Source: DATGZX01 sp035296965
Lineage (GTDB): Bacteria; Planctomycetota; Planctomycetia; Gemmatales; Gemmataceae
Reading direction: 5' to 3'
Assembly (NCBI GenBank): GCA_035296965.1
Contig: DATGZX010000073.1
Span: 1-21,773 of the forward strand
Length of the DNA: 21,773 bases
Positions 7,411 through 13,946 of this stretch are shown here, in pieces; position 1 is the stretch's first letter, and each line of letters opens with the position of its first letter. A program made the translations under genes and the position numbers. The notes below the pieces were generated by a model. That model was not told where the DNA came from, ran no database searches, and worked only from the letters and a program-made list of their open reading frames with translations.

Positions 7411-8696
7411 TGCCTGCCTCCTTTGTCGGCTGGGGAACTCCCGAAAGCTCGCTGGTACAGGCTGCTGATCGCGGCCTGAGCTTCAGGCCAATGACGGCTG
7501 CGCGCCAGGCGTTCCAACTGGCTGTTGACCGTCTGGACTTCTTGGGCATCGGCTTTGGCATAGATAACGCCCGCGCCCTGCAGCATCGGGTCGTCGCGCA
7601 ACACCCACAGCGGGATCGCCACACCTCCTTCCAGGTAGCGGCTGCTCAGGTGGAGGCCGAGCACCTGGTGGCTTTCCAGGTCAATGAGACAGGATCCGGC
7701 TGAGTGGCCCAGCATGGCGCAGTCGTGCTTGAGCAACTGGACGTCCCGGAACTGTAGCATTCCATGAAGGATTCCAGGTTGAACCCGCTTGACGTTATAA
7801 ACGTCGCGGAAGATGCGGACGATCGCTTCTGGCTCGTTGCGCCGGGCGTCGCGCACCGGGTAACCAACCAGGTAGACCTGCCGACCTTCCAGCCGGGGTG
7901 GCGGCTCGGCGGCCAAGGCTAGCGGAATGGGCGAGCCGACTGTCTGCTGAGGCGGCTCAACCTGAAGGAGAGCCAGGTCGTATTTGTCGTGGACGCCGAG
8001 AATTGCCTGGATGCGATAGGCGGCGCTTGGAGACCTCTGGTAGTCCTCCTGGTAGTTCATCCAGCCCGTGATGCCCGGACGGAACTGCCACTGCCCTTCG
8101 CTGTTCGTCTCGGCAAAGATCCCAACCGTGCTACGCGTGGTCAAGAGTGTGGTCTCGTTGACCAGGAAGCCAGTACCGGCCCAATCGTACTCGGGGTGGC
8201 CGAACATTTCGATCCGACCAATCCCCCGCTGAGCCAGTTCGATGTCCTCGCGCTGGTCCTCCAAAACGTTCCAGAAGGGAGTCGGGCTAGCCAGGTGCCC
8301 TTGACTAACCAGCAGCGCGGGCCGACCGTAAAGGAGAATGGCCGATTCCAGGCCGAGTACTTCTTCCGGCGTCAACTCAGGTTTCTCGCCGGCGGAAACT
8401 TTCTGCAGCGCCGTGACCGCTGCCTCAAGCAACTGGCCGATCGCTTCGCGCTGTTGCCCGCGATCCGGTTCCCCAGCAGCACGGCCGAATTCCGTCGGTG
8501 TGACGGCCACGGTAGTAGTTGCCATCTCGGCAGTTGCTCCTTCCCGCACAGCGCGGCGGAGAACAGCCCGCAGGTACGCTGGCTCCTCCCATCCGTGCAG
8601 CCCCTGCCGGTCCTGTTGAATCATGTGTATGACATCGTGGAATCGCTCGGCGAAGAACTCGCGAGCCCGTTGTACGATCATGTGCTTGCGGTCCAT
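7407..8696 (-). CDS. Trypsin-fold pseudoprotease with an N-terminal helical domain
   Basis: In this 429-aa product residues 1-110 are helical with no family I recognise. Residues 165-365 form a trypsin-like (S1/V8-type) domain: AGTGFLVNETTLLTTRST, then DKYDLALLQVE, VYLVGYPV, and MLGHSAGSCLIDL-ESHQVLGLHLSSRY. Aligned with the family patterns LTNRHV, D-ALL and GGNSGSPV, the catalytic His is Ser189 and the nucleophile Ser is Ala333; only Asp240 is kept. The GHSAG string superficially resembles a lipase elbow, but the spacing fits GNSGS with Ser replaced by Ala. The protein is therefore probably a binding or regulatory domain rather than a protease. It has no signal peptide. The ATG at 8696 has GGAGG about 10 bases upstream. 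It is coupled to DUF2267 and follows the Hsp20 genes. Confidence 0.8.
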   Translation of the reverse strand: MDRKHMIVQRAREFFAERFHDVIHMIQQDRQGLHGWEEPAYLRAVLRRAVREGATAEMATTTVAVTPTEFGRAAGEPDRGQQREAIGQLLEAAVTALQKVSAGEKPELTPEEVLGLESAILLYGRPALLVSQGHLASPTPFWNVLEDQREDIELAQRGIGRIEMFGHPEYDWAGTGFLVNETTLLTTRSTVGIFAETNSEGQWQFRPGITGWMNYQEDYQRSPSAAYRIQAILGVHDKYDLALLQVEPPQQTVGSPIPLALAAEPPPRLEGRQVYLVGYPVRDARRNEPEAIVRIFRDVYNVKRVQPGILHGMLQFRDVQLLKHDCAMLGHSAGSCLIDLESHQVLGLHLSSRYLEGGVAIPLWVLRDDPMLQGAGVIYAKADAQEVQTVNSQLERLARSRHWPEAQAAISSLYQRAFGSSPADKGGRQ

Positions 8697-8853
8697 GTTG
8701 ATGAATCCTCCGTAATGGGAAATCGCTCCTGGATGTCACATGAGTTAATCGCACTGGCGCCAGAACTCCTGTCCCCCGGGCGCCCGGCTTCGTCTGAAGC
8801 CCAGCTCAAGGATGCCGCCGGGCCTCGGGGGTACAGCAACCACGAAGGAACCG

Positions 8854-9345
8854 TCAGGTGTTCTTGACAGCGATCTTCTTGCCTCGGCCCTCCTTGGTCT
8901 TTGGGATCGTCACGGTCAGCACGCCGCTGTGGCAGCGGGCCTCGATCTTGTCCTTGTCGATGCCCGGGGGCAGAGTCATCGATTCGTAGCACTCGTACTC
9001 TTCCCGGTGTTCGCTTCCTTTCTCCTTGGTTTCGGTCTTCTTGCTGGCACGCAGGATGAGGCGATCACCGCTGACGCGGAGATCGAAGTCGCCGGCCTCG
9101 AAGCCCGGCGCCTCTGCCCGGACGATGAAGCAGTCCTCCTTGTCCTCGACATCCACGCCCCACTGCCAGGCGCGCCCGAAATCCTCCAAGGCGGTAGGCC
9201 GCTCCCGGCCGAAGCGCTCAAAGAGTTCGCCCAACTCGCTCTGCATCCGGCGCATGAGGCTGGGGAAATCCCGCAGCGGAGCAAGAGCCCCGCCGTTGCC
9301 CGCCGATTCTGCCTTCTTGTGCCTCCAAGGAATCAGTCCTGCCAT
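8854..9345 (-). CDS. Hsp20/alpha-crystallin family chaperone (first of three in position)
   Basis: The product is 163 aa. The N-terminal arm (MAGLIPWRHKK, FPSLMRRMQSELGELFERFG) precedes the alpha-crystallin domain at about residues 60-155, with WGVDVEDKEDCFIVRAEAPGF, FDLRVSGDRLILRASKK and the signature GVLTVTIPK near the end. Small heat-shock proteins bind unfolding proteins and hold them for ATP-dependent chaperones. It resembles the bacterial class with an acidic linker (KGSEHREEYECYESMTLPPGID). The terminal VKNT follows a basic KKIAV; a canonical IXI motif is weak. The ATG at 9345 has AAAAGGAGACTGAAA before it. It is the last of the three hsp20 genes in transcription order. Confidence 0.94.
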   Translation of the reverse strand: MAGLIPWRHKKAESAGNGGALAPLRDFPSLMRRMQSELGELFERFGRERPTALEDFGRAWQWGVDVEDKEDCFIVRAEAPGFEAGDFDLRVSGDRLILRASKKTETKEKGSEHREEYECYESMTLPPGIDKDKIEARCHSGVLTVTIPKTKEGRGKKIAVKNT

Positions 9346-9384
9346 TTTCAGTCTCCTTTTTTTCGTAGCTTCTTTTGGACACCG

Positions 9385-9418
9385 CGCCCTGCATCTGCTC
9401 GATTCCAGATGCAGGGCG
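9385..9418 (-). terminator. 13-bp perfect stem-loop between two hsp20 genes
   Basis: CGCCCTGCATCTG and its exact complement CAGATGCAGGGCG are separated by an 8-base loop. The hairpin lies in the 109-base gap between the stop of the hsp20 ending at 9455 and the start of the hsp20 at 9345. No T-run follows on the minus strand, so it is not a classical intrinsic terminator. It could be a partial terminator, an mRNA-stabilising processing hairpin, or an RNA element tuning expression of the third hsp20. Confidence 0.6.
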
Positions 9419-9454
9419 GCTGACGAAGGTCAATTCTGCCGTGGCTCACCTTTC

Positions 9455-9853
9455 CTAACCGGGCTGGACGGCGATTCGCTTCGGCTTGACGCGCTCCTGC
9501 TTGGGCAAGTGCACCGTCAGCACGCCGTCCCGGTACTCGGCCGAAATCTTGCCGGCGTCAATATCCGGGGCGATGGCGAAGGAGCGGTGGAAGTCGCCGA
9601 CACCGTACTCCTCCTCCACGTACTCTGCGGGAACCGGCCGCGGCTGGACCTTGCCGTGCAGACTCAGCTCACCTTTCTCGAAGCGCAGGTCCACATCTTG
9701 CGGCTTGACGCCCGGTATGTCGCACTGGAGCACCACCTCATCCGCGGACTCGTAGATATCGACACGCGGCGTGTAATAGATACCGCCTCGTGTGGCTTCG
9801 GGGGCGGTTACTTCTCCGGCCGCCTTATTCACGAGCGCATTCGTTTCTGGCAA
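9455..9853 (-). CDS. Hsp20/alpha-crystallin family chaperone (second)
   Basis: The product is 132 aa. The alpha-crystallin domain spans about residues 27-120: YYTPRVDIYESADEVVLQCDIPGV, VDLRFEKGELSLHGKV, FHRSFAIAPDIDAGKISAEYRDGVLTVHLPK, ending KRIAVQPG, where IAV serves as the IXI-type tail. The start is TTG at 9853: no ATG is available, and AAGGAGG lies 6-7 bases before the TTG. The N-terminal arm is short and Ala/Thr-rich, which usually means smaller oligomers. It lies 40 bases after the third hsp20 (transcriptionally upstream). Confidence 0.94.
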   Translation of the reverse strand: MPETNALVNKAAGEVTAPEATRGGIYYTPRVDIYESADEVVLQCDIPGVKPQDVDLRFEKGELSLHGKVQPRPVPAEYVEEEYGVGDFHRSFAIAPDIDAGKISAEYRDGVLTVHLPKQERVKPKRIAVQPG

Positions 9854-9893
9854 GGGACACCTCCTTTTCGAATGATGTTGAAGCGATTCATTC

Positions 9894-10358
9894 TTACTCG
9901 GCCTTCACGGGGATCTTTCTCGGTTTGGCCGCGGGGCTCTTGGCCATCTTGATGGTCAAGACTCCGTTGTCCAGCCGGGCCTCGACTTTGCCGGCGTCCA
10001 CGCTGACGGGCAGTTGAATAGTCCTTTGGAAGCTACCGAAGCCGCGCTCCTGGCGGTGCCATTCCACCTTCTCCGGGGCCGCCGGCTCGCGCTTCCCCTT
10101 GAGGGTGAGTTGGTTATTCGCGGTCACAGTAATCTCCAGGTCAGGTAGCTTCAGGCCCGGTAGCTCCGCCTCCGCGTAGACGAAGTCGTCGTCCTCCCAC
10201 AGGTTTACGGGCGGATACGACACGGCCAGTGCCGGCCACTCCGGGAGGTCAATTCCCCAGCGACCGAAGAACTGGTTCATTGCCCGCTGCAGGTGCCTCA
10301 TCTGCCTTGCCTCGTGCCGTAGCTCGCGGAAGGGCTCCCAGCGCGTCAAAATCGACAT
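9894..10358 (-). CDS. Hsp20/alpha-crystallin family chaperone (third, first transcribed)
   Basis: The 154-aa product begins MSILTRWEPFRELRHEARQM, a typical class-A bacterial start, with PVNLWEDDDFVYAEAELPGL, LEITVTANNQLTLKGKRE, FGSFQRTIQLPVSVDAGKVEARLDNGVLTIKMAK and a C-terminal KPRKIPVKAE. The domain at about 45-145 has the A-x-x-NGVLT signature, and IPV is the IXI motif that docks into neighbouring subunits. AAAGGAGGAAACT lies just before the ATG at 10358. It is the most canonical of the three paralogues. A 130-base gap separates it from the histidine kinase upstream, so it may have its own promoter. Confidence 0.95.
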   Translation of the reverse strand: MSILTRWEPFRELRHEARQMRHLQRAMNQFFGRWGIDLPEWPALAVSYPPVNLWEDDDFVYAEAELPGLKLPDLEITVTANNQLTLKGKREPAAPEKVEWHRQERGFGSFQRTIQLPVSVDAGKVEARLDNGVLTIKMAKSPAAKPRKIPVKAE

Positions 10359-10488
10359 AGTTTCCTCCTTTACTTGTGGAATCCTGCGGCCGCCGACAGC
10401 TCCGGGCCACCCGGCGCCCTCAGCAGCCTTCTCACGGTGTTTCCTTGGGCGATCTTTCTAGTCGTAGCGGTGGTCGGCGCAGGACGCT

Positions 10489-11301
10489 TCAATCTGATCT
10501 CACCTGCTGAAGCCGGGGCCGCCCCGCTGAACCTACCCCATTTCCCTCTGGCAGGACGATCAAGAACTCGGCGCCGGTGCTGGCGCCATTGCGAACCGAG
10601 ATCTGTCCTCCGTGTGCCTCGACGATCCGCTTCGTGATGGCCAGACCCAGGCCGGTGCCTTTCGACTTGGTGGTGTAGAAGGGCTCGAAGGCCCTTCGCC
10701 TTTGCTCCTGCGACATCCCGGGACCGTTATCGCGGATGGCCAGTAGGATGGTGGGCCGGCCATGGCGCGTGATCTCCGCGCAGTGGACCTCGATCCGCAC
10801 AGGGGCAGGACAGGCGGCCAGTGCGTTCTCAAAGAGGTTGCGAAAAACCTGCTTTAGCCGGAAACGGTCCCCAGAGAGCAACTCCGCCCCATCTCCCTCA
10901 ATTCTTTCCTCGAGTTCCGCTGCTTTCTCCTGTCGCAAGAGGTTCAGGTCGGACCATGCCTCCCGCCAGATGTCGGTGAGGTGCAAGATCTCACGCTGGA
11001 GCCTGAGCGAGGCCGCGTAAGTTTGCAAGTCCTCAAACAAGCAAGCCAGGTCTCTCTGGGCGCTTCGCGTGCGGGCGACGAGATCCAGAAGCTCGGGCCG
11101 GTCGGTGAGCTGCGAGGCCAGGATTTCCAGATTGAACATGGTTCGCTGCAGGACGTTGCGCCCTTCGTGTGCGAAGACGGCAGCCATCTGGCCAATACCT
11201 GCCAGCCTCTCTGCTTGCAACGCCCGTCGCTCGGCTTCCTTTATCCGCGCGTCGGAATCGTCTCCGAGCACCAGGACATTGTTGATCGACTTAGGGGACA
11301 T
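10489..11301 (-). CDS. Sensor-less histidine kinase
   Basis: The 270-aa protein has no membrane segment and no sensor domain. It begins with about 30 residues of linker and then QAERLAGIGQMAAVFAHEGRNVLQ, where H45 is the phosphoacceptor. The second residue after the His is Gly, where HEIRNPL is usual (HEGRNVL here). The HATPase_c part has the N box RNLFENALAA (about 154-163), the G1 box DNGPGM (191-196), the F box FEPFYTTK (205-212) and the G2 box GTGLGL (215-220). It resembles NtrB/ZraS-like HWE-independent kinases with a soluble input. Start 11301 is chosen because AAAGGAGG lies 5-6 bases before it. There is no cognate regulator beside it; partners could be the stand-alone receivers at 20242-21578. 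Confidence 0.9.
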   Translation of the reverse strand: MSPKSINNVLVLGDDSDARIKEAERRALQAERLAGIGQMAAVFAHEGRNVLQRTMFNLEILASQLTDRPELLDLVARTRSAQRDLACLFEDLQTYAASLRLQREILHLTDIWREAWSDLNLLRQEKAAELEERIEGDGAELLSGDRFRLKQVFRNLFENALAACPAPVRIEVHCAEITRHGRPTILLAIRDNGPGMSQEQRRRAFEPFYTTKSKGTGLGLAITKRIVEAHGGQISVRNGASTGAEFLIVLPEGNGVGSAGRPRLQQVRSD

Positions 11302-11462
11302 CCGATCCTCCTTTTCAACCTGTTGCACTCCGCGCGTTCAGGGTCTCCTCTGCTTGTCGCAAGGTTGCTCCGGCCTAAAGGGACCGCTTGCGCGATGTCT
11401 CTCCGTCACCGTTGCTTCTCTCCTGTTCCTGCCTTCGATACTTCCTCCCTGGGACCCGGTGC

Positions 11463-11705
11463 TCAGCACACCTCGATCTCGTTCGCCCGGATCGGTAGCG
11501 CTGTGGCCTCCATGACCGCTTGCTGAGCGAGTTGTTTCGCGTAATAGGTGCGGGTGCGGCCGCGCAGGATCAATTCCCCGTTCACGACCACCATCTGGAA
11601 ATCGCGGATACGACCGCCAAGCCGGCACTGGATGTGCGTTTCCAGTTCGGTAGCCCCATTGGCCGTGGCGAGGTCGATGCTTGGTTCGCTAGGCGGACTT
11701 TTCAT
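11463..11705 (-). CDS. BON-like domain protein, small
   Basis: The product is 80 aa. About residues 20-78 (LETHIQCRLGGRIRDFQMVVVNGELILRGRTRTYYAKQLAQQAVM) have the BON pattern: a first helix, then a V-V-NG-L-LRG-TRT hairpin and an AKQLAQQAV helix. BON domains bind lipid or carbohydrate and are common beside stress genes. There is no signal peptide, so it is cytoplasmic, unlike OsmY. An ATG at 11705 is taken as start. A longer frame to 11768 exists, but its extra 21 residues are low-complexity and overlap the 3' end of the usp gene. The ribosome binding site is weak. It ends in C, with a stop at 11463-11465. Confidence 0.62.
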   Translation of the reverse strand: MKSPPSEPSIDLATANGATELETHIQCRLGGRIRDFQMVVVNGELILRGRTRTYYAKQLAQQAVMEATALPIRANEIEVC

Positions 11706-11748
11706 AGCCGTATCTCGGAAGTTGCTTGATCTTCTCGAAGGTCGCTGG

Positions 11749-12255
11749 TTACTTCGGGGCCCCCGCACTTTTGCAAGCCGCGGGGGTGACGTGCTCCTCA
11801 GAGGACGGCACCGGGCGCTGCGGCGTTTTCACCGTCAACACGGGACAGGATGCCTTGCGCAAGACCTGCTCCGCCACGCTGCCCATCAGCAGCCGGCCCA
11901 GTCCAGTCCGTCCGTGACTCCCCATCACGATCAGCTCGCACTGGCGATCCTGGGCGACTTGCAAAATGGCCGTGGCCGGGTCCCCCTCCTCGAGAAGGTG
12001 CTCGAGAACGATAGCGACATCCGGGGGCTTGATCCGGTGCAGATGCTCCTGAACTGATTGCCGCTCCTCCGCGGAAAGCGGGGGCGGGGGTGGTGCCGTC
12101 ATTACTCCGGTGTAGGTGAGCACAGGCCGTTCCAGGACGTGCAGCACGATCAAACGGGCGCCGTAGTCCCGGGCCAACGAAGAGGCCAACCGAAAGGCGT
12201 AGTCCGAGTGCTCCGAAAAATCGGTCGGGTGGAGGATGGTCCGAATGGGCAGCAT
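11749..12255 (-). CDS. Universal stress protein (UspA family)
   Basis: The 168-aa product begins MLPIRTILHPTDFSEHSDYAF, with the central ARLIVLHVLERP strand and the ATP-binding motif GSHGRTGLGRLLMGSVAEQVLRKASCPVL (G112, G115, G125-S126), which fits the ATP-binding class. A proline-rich loop (TAPPPPPLS, about 53-61) interrupts the usual second helix. The C-terminal tail of about 25 residues is unstructured. The ATG at 12255 is selected over a much longer frame because ACCAAAGGAGGTCGCT precedes it and the family starts at LPI-TIL-PTDFS. It is the first clear gene after the graveyard region and is followed by the BON-like gene 43 bases later. Confidence 0.95.
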   Translation of the reverse strand: MLPIRTILHPTDFSEHSDYAFRLASSLARDYGARLIVLHVLERPVLTYTGVMTAPPPPPLSAEERQSVQEHLHRIKPPDVAIVLEHLLEEGDPATAILQVAQDRQCELIVMGSHGRTGLGRLLMGSVAEQVLRKASCPVLTVKTPQRPVPSSEEHVTPAACKSAGAPK

Positions 12256-12612
12256 AGCGACCTCCTTTGGTTCGGTCCGGGGATTTAATGCCCATGACTG
12301 AACGAGCCGGAAGTGAAAGCGAACCTGCGCGAGAGTTCGCCCGAGGGCGCCTCGTCCAGGGCGCCCCCTACTACTGTCGCCGCATCTCTGCCCGGTTGAG
12401 CGCACGTGTAAGTAGAGCAACCGCCGTACCAGGGATGCCGGCCAAATACATTTGCGTTGGAAAACATTCCCCAGCACGAGCAATACGAAGCCTTTGCAGG
12501 GCTGGAGTGCCAGAAACTATGTCCAGCGCCTGCACAAGACAAGGAGCGGTGTGCGGAACGGTACACCGCGCGTGCGTTTCAATGGAGGCCCATGACTGGC
12601 GACGACGGGCAA
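12256..12612. other. Region without a recognisable gene, upstream of usp
   Basis: Open frames on both strands are short, have odd composition and match no family I know. The minus-strand promoter of the usp gene should lie in the first 100-150 bases, but no clean -35/-10 pair stands out. Two GGCGCC cores occur near 12350-12365. The tentative csrA remnant lies immediately beyond. Confidence 0.4.
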
Positions 12613-12708
12613 GGACCCGAGGGAGACCTGGGACCTTGATCGCCAGCACGGTCACCCGAACTTCGCCGGCGACGCATTTTTCGACGATACGTCGGGCCGG
12701 GCCAACAT
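12613..12708 (-). pseudogene. Possible csrA (carbon storage regulator) remnant, frameshifted
   Basis: An ATG-TTG pair at 12708 begins ML, and after one frame change the sequence reads ARRIVEKCVAGEVRVTVLAIK. After a second change it reads QVSLGS. Joined, this resembles the CsrA core (MLVL-RR-GEKI-I-G-I-VTVL-I-G--V-LGI). No single frame covers it, and the C-terminal part after LGS is unclear, so a functional protein is not possible. The RVTVLAIK string is the most persuasive part. Because the match needs two indels in under 100 bases, the call is tentative. Confidence 0.4.
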
Positions 12709-12781
12709 GATTTGTCGCCTGCTTGTAGGCCGGGCCGACCCGGCTTCCTCAAGCCGAGCCACCCCAAACTCGCCTACTTGT

Positions 12782-12956
12782 TCAATTCCCTCGCTCGTTT
12801 GAATCCTCGTCCTTCACCTGGTGCAACTTCCTCAAGCAGTCCAGACCATCCGAAGAAGTTTCCACTTCGTAGCCACAGTCTGTGAGGAGCCGGCGGTAGA
12901 CGTCGAATAACTCCGCATCCCCCTCAGCAATCAGAAGGGGTCTGCCTCATATTCAT
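12782..12956 (-). pseudogene. Truncated response-regulator remnant, paralogue of the gene at 20242
   Basis: Starting at ATG 12956 the sequence is closely similar to the receiver gene at 20242. A one-base insertion near codon 7 shifts the frame, after which it reads LIAEGDAELFDVYRRLLTDC, GYEVETSSDGLDCLRKLHQV. The match then ends at about 12812, and a stop follows at 12782-12784. The phosphorylated Asp and everything beyond it are missing, so it cannot act as a receiver. Upstream sequence is also homologous to the functional copy. Evidently a duplication, later truncated and decayed. Confidence 0.85.
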
Positions 12957-13115
12957 GACAAAGCTCCCGTCCCTGCTCTCTCAGGAATGGGCCCGGGTAA
13001 AAGGTTAACCGGGCAGCCCCGGAACCGACAGTCGGAAAAGGGATACAAAACTTGTGGGGGAAACCCTGACTCGCTGCGCCAGGCATCATGCGGTGCTTGG
13101 TAGAACGATGGGCTG
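12812..13115 (-). repeat. Duplicated regulator 5' region, copy A (decayed, no insertion)
   Basis: Read on the minus strand, this segment is collinear with 18021-18171 joined to 20211-20385 on the plus strand. Matching blocks include TTCTACC-AGC-CCGCA, GGGTTTCCCCCACAA, CGGTTCC, CCGGTTAA, GGGCC, the RBS block GACGGGAGCTTT, and the first about 47 codons of the receiver gene. Copy A reads across the point where copy B has the transposon, so it shows the pre-insertion arrangement. Confidence 0.82.
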
Positions 13116-13123
13116 AAGAGGAG

Positions 13124-13228
13124 AGCAGCCACGGCCTGGTGGCAGCAGCGGATGGATGAGAGCGCCTGCTCGGGATCGCCCTCGACGGAGGTAAATATGG
13201 GGCCCCAGCGATAATCCAGCCCGTGGCC
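13124..13228 (-). pseudogene. MTH1187-family thiamine-binding protein remnant
   Basis: The minus-strand frame reads GHGLDYRWGPIFTSVEGDP, then EQALSSIRCCHQAVAA. It aligns with AGLHYHLGPMSTAVEGNW, EQVMEAIRRCHQVVA of the intact gene at 5146-5448. The N-terminal third and the C-terminal part are missing, and similarity ends at about 13124, nine bases from the start of the duplicated regulator segment. It is a gene fragment left by rearrangement; its open frame continues into unrelated sequence. Confidence 0.7.
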
Positions 13229-13274
13229 GGGAGCGTTTGATTCCCTTGCGGAAGGGGCTGCGCCTACGCTCGGC

Positions 13275-13946
13275 TCACCCATTCTCCAGCACCCACTGCG
13301 TGGCGTAGTGGGCCAGCTCCGTGCCATTGCTCAGGTCCAGCTTCTGGCGAATGCGATCACGGTACGTCTCGACCGTCTTGATGCTCAGGTGTAGTCGTTC
13401 GGCAATGTCCGCGGTCTTCACGCCCTGGCCGATCAGCCGGAAGACCTCCAGCTCGCGATCGGCCAGAACGTCGAGCGGCGCGTGCACGACTTCTTCTCGG
13501 CTCCCGCCGACGGCGCGATGCAACATCTTCTCGGCCATCGCATCACTCAAGTACACTTTTCCATCCAACACCCGCCGGATGGCTTCGATGATCTTGTCCG
13601 TGGCCTGGTCCTTGTTGATGTAACCGAGCGCCCCGGCCCGGAGCACACGCTCGGCGTAGAGCGATTCACTGTGCATCGACCAGACTAGCATGCGCACGCT
13701 ATAGTTGCGGTCCTTGATCCGCTTGATCAGGTCGATCCCGCTGCCGGTCTTGAGGGAGATATCGATGATGGCCACGTCAGGCTGGGTGTCGGCAACCATG
13801 CGCAGGGCGTCACTCATGTCGGCGGCTTCGCCGCAGACTTCCAGGTCGGATTGCCGGCCGATCCGCAAGGCCAGCGCCTCGCGCACGGCCGGATGGTCAT
13901 CGACGATCAGGATCCTGGCTCGTTTCTTGGACCGGTTCCGGTTCAT
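13275..13946 (-). CDS. NarL/FixJ-family response regulator
   Basis: The product is 223 aa. Receiver domain: the acidic pair D16-D17 in ILIVDDHPAVREAL, the phosphoacceptor D62 in VAIIDISLK, and K112 in YINKDQ. The C-terminal LuxR-type HTH at about residues 155-215 has LADRELEVFRLIGQG, TADIAERLHLSIKTVETYRDRIRQKL, for DNA binding. The ATG at 13946 is preferred, with GAGGG before it; the ATG 7 codons further up is poorly placed. Its first 50 bases overlap the 3' end of the giant kinase gene, so the two are translationally coupled. It is the obvious phosphorylation partner of that kinase, which carries a NarL-type HisKA_3 domain. Confidence 0.95.
   Translation of the reverse strand: MNRNRSKKRARILIVDDHPAVREALALRIGRQSDLEVCGEAADMSDALRMVADTQPDVAIIDISLKTGSGIDLIKRIKDRNYSVRMLVWSMHSESLYAERVLRAGALGYINKDQATDKIIEAIRRVLDGKVYLSDAMAEKMLHRAVGGSREEVVHAPLDVLADRELEVFRLIGQGVKTADIAERLHLSIKTVETYRDRIRQKLDLSNGTELAHYATQWVLENG

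Noticed and set aside
8396..8520. GHSAG in the trypsin-fold protein as a lipase nucleophile elbow
   Set aside because: Motif spacing and flanking strands align with the GNSGSP region of trypsin-like proteases, and no alpha/beta hydrolase features are seen. (The motif itself is at about 7691-7707.)
12256..12780. Open frames of 60-150 codons on both strands
   Set aside because: No recognisable domain, poor starts and biased composition; the usp start at 12255 explains the only strong ribosome binding site.
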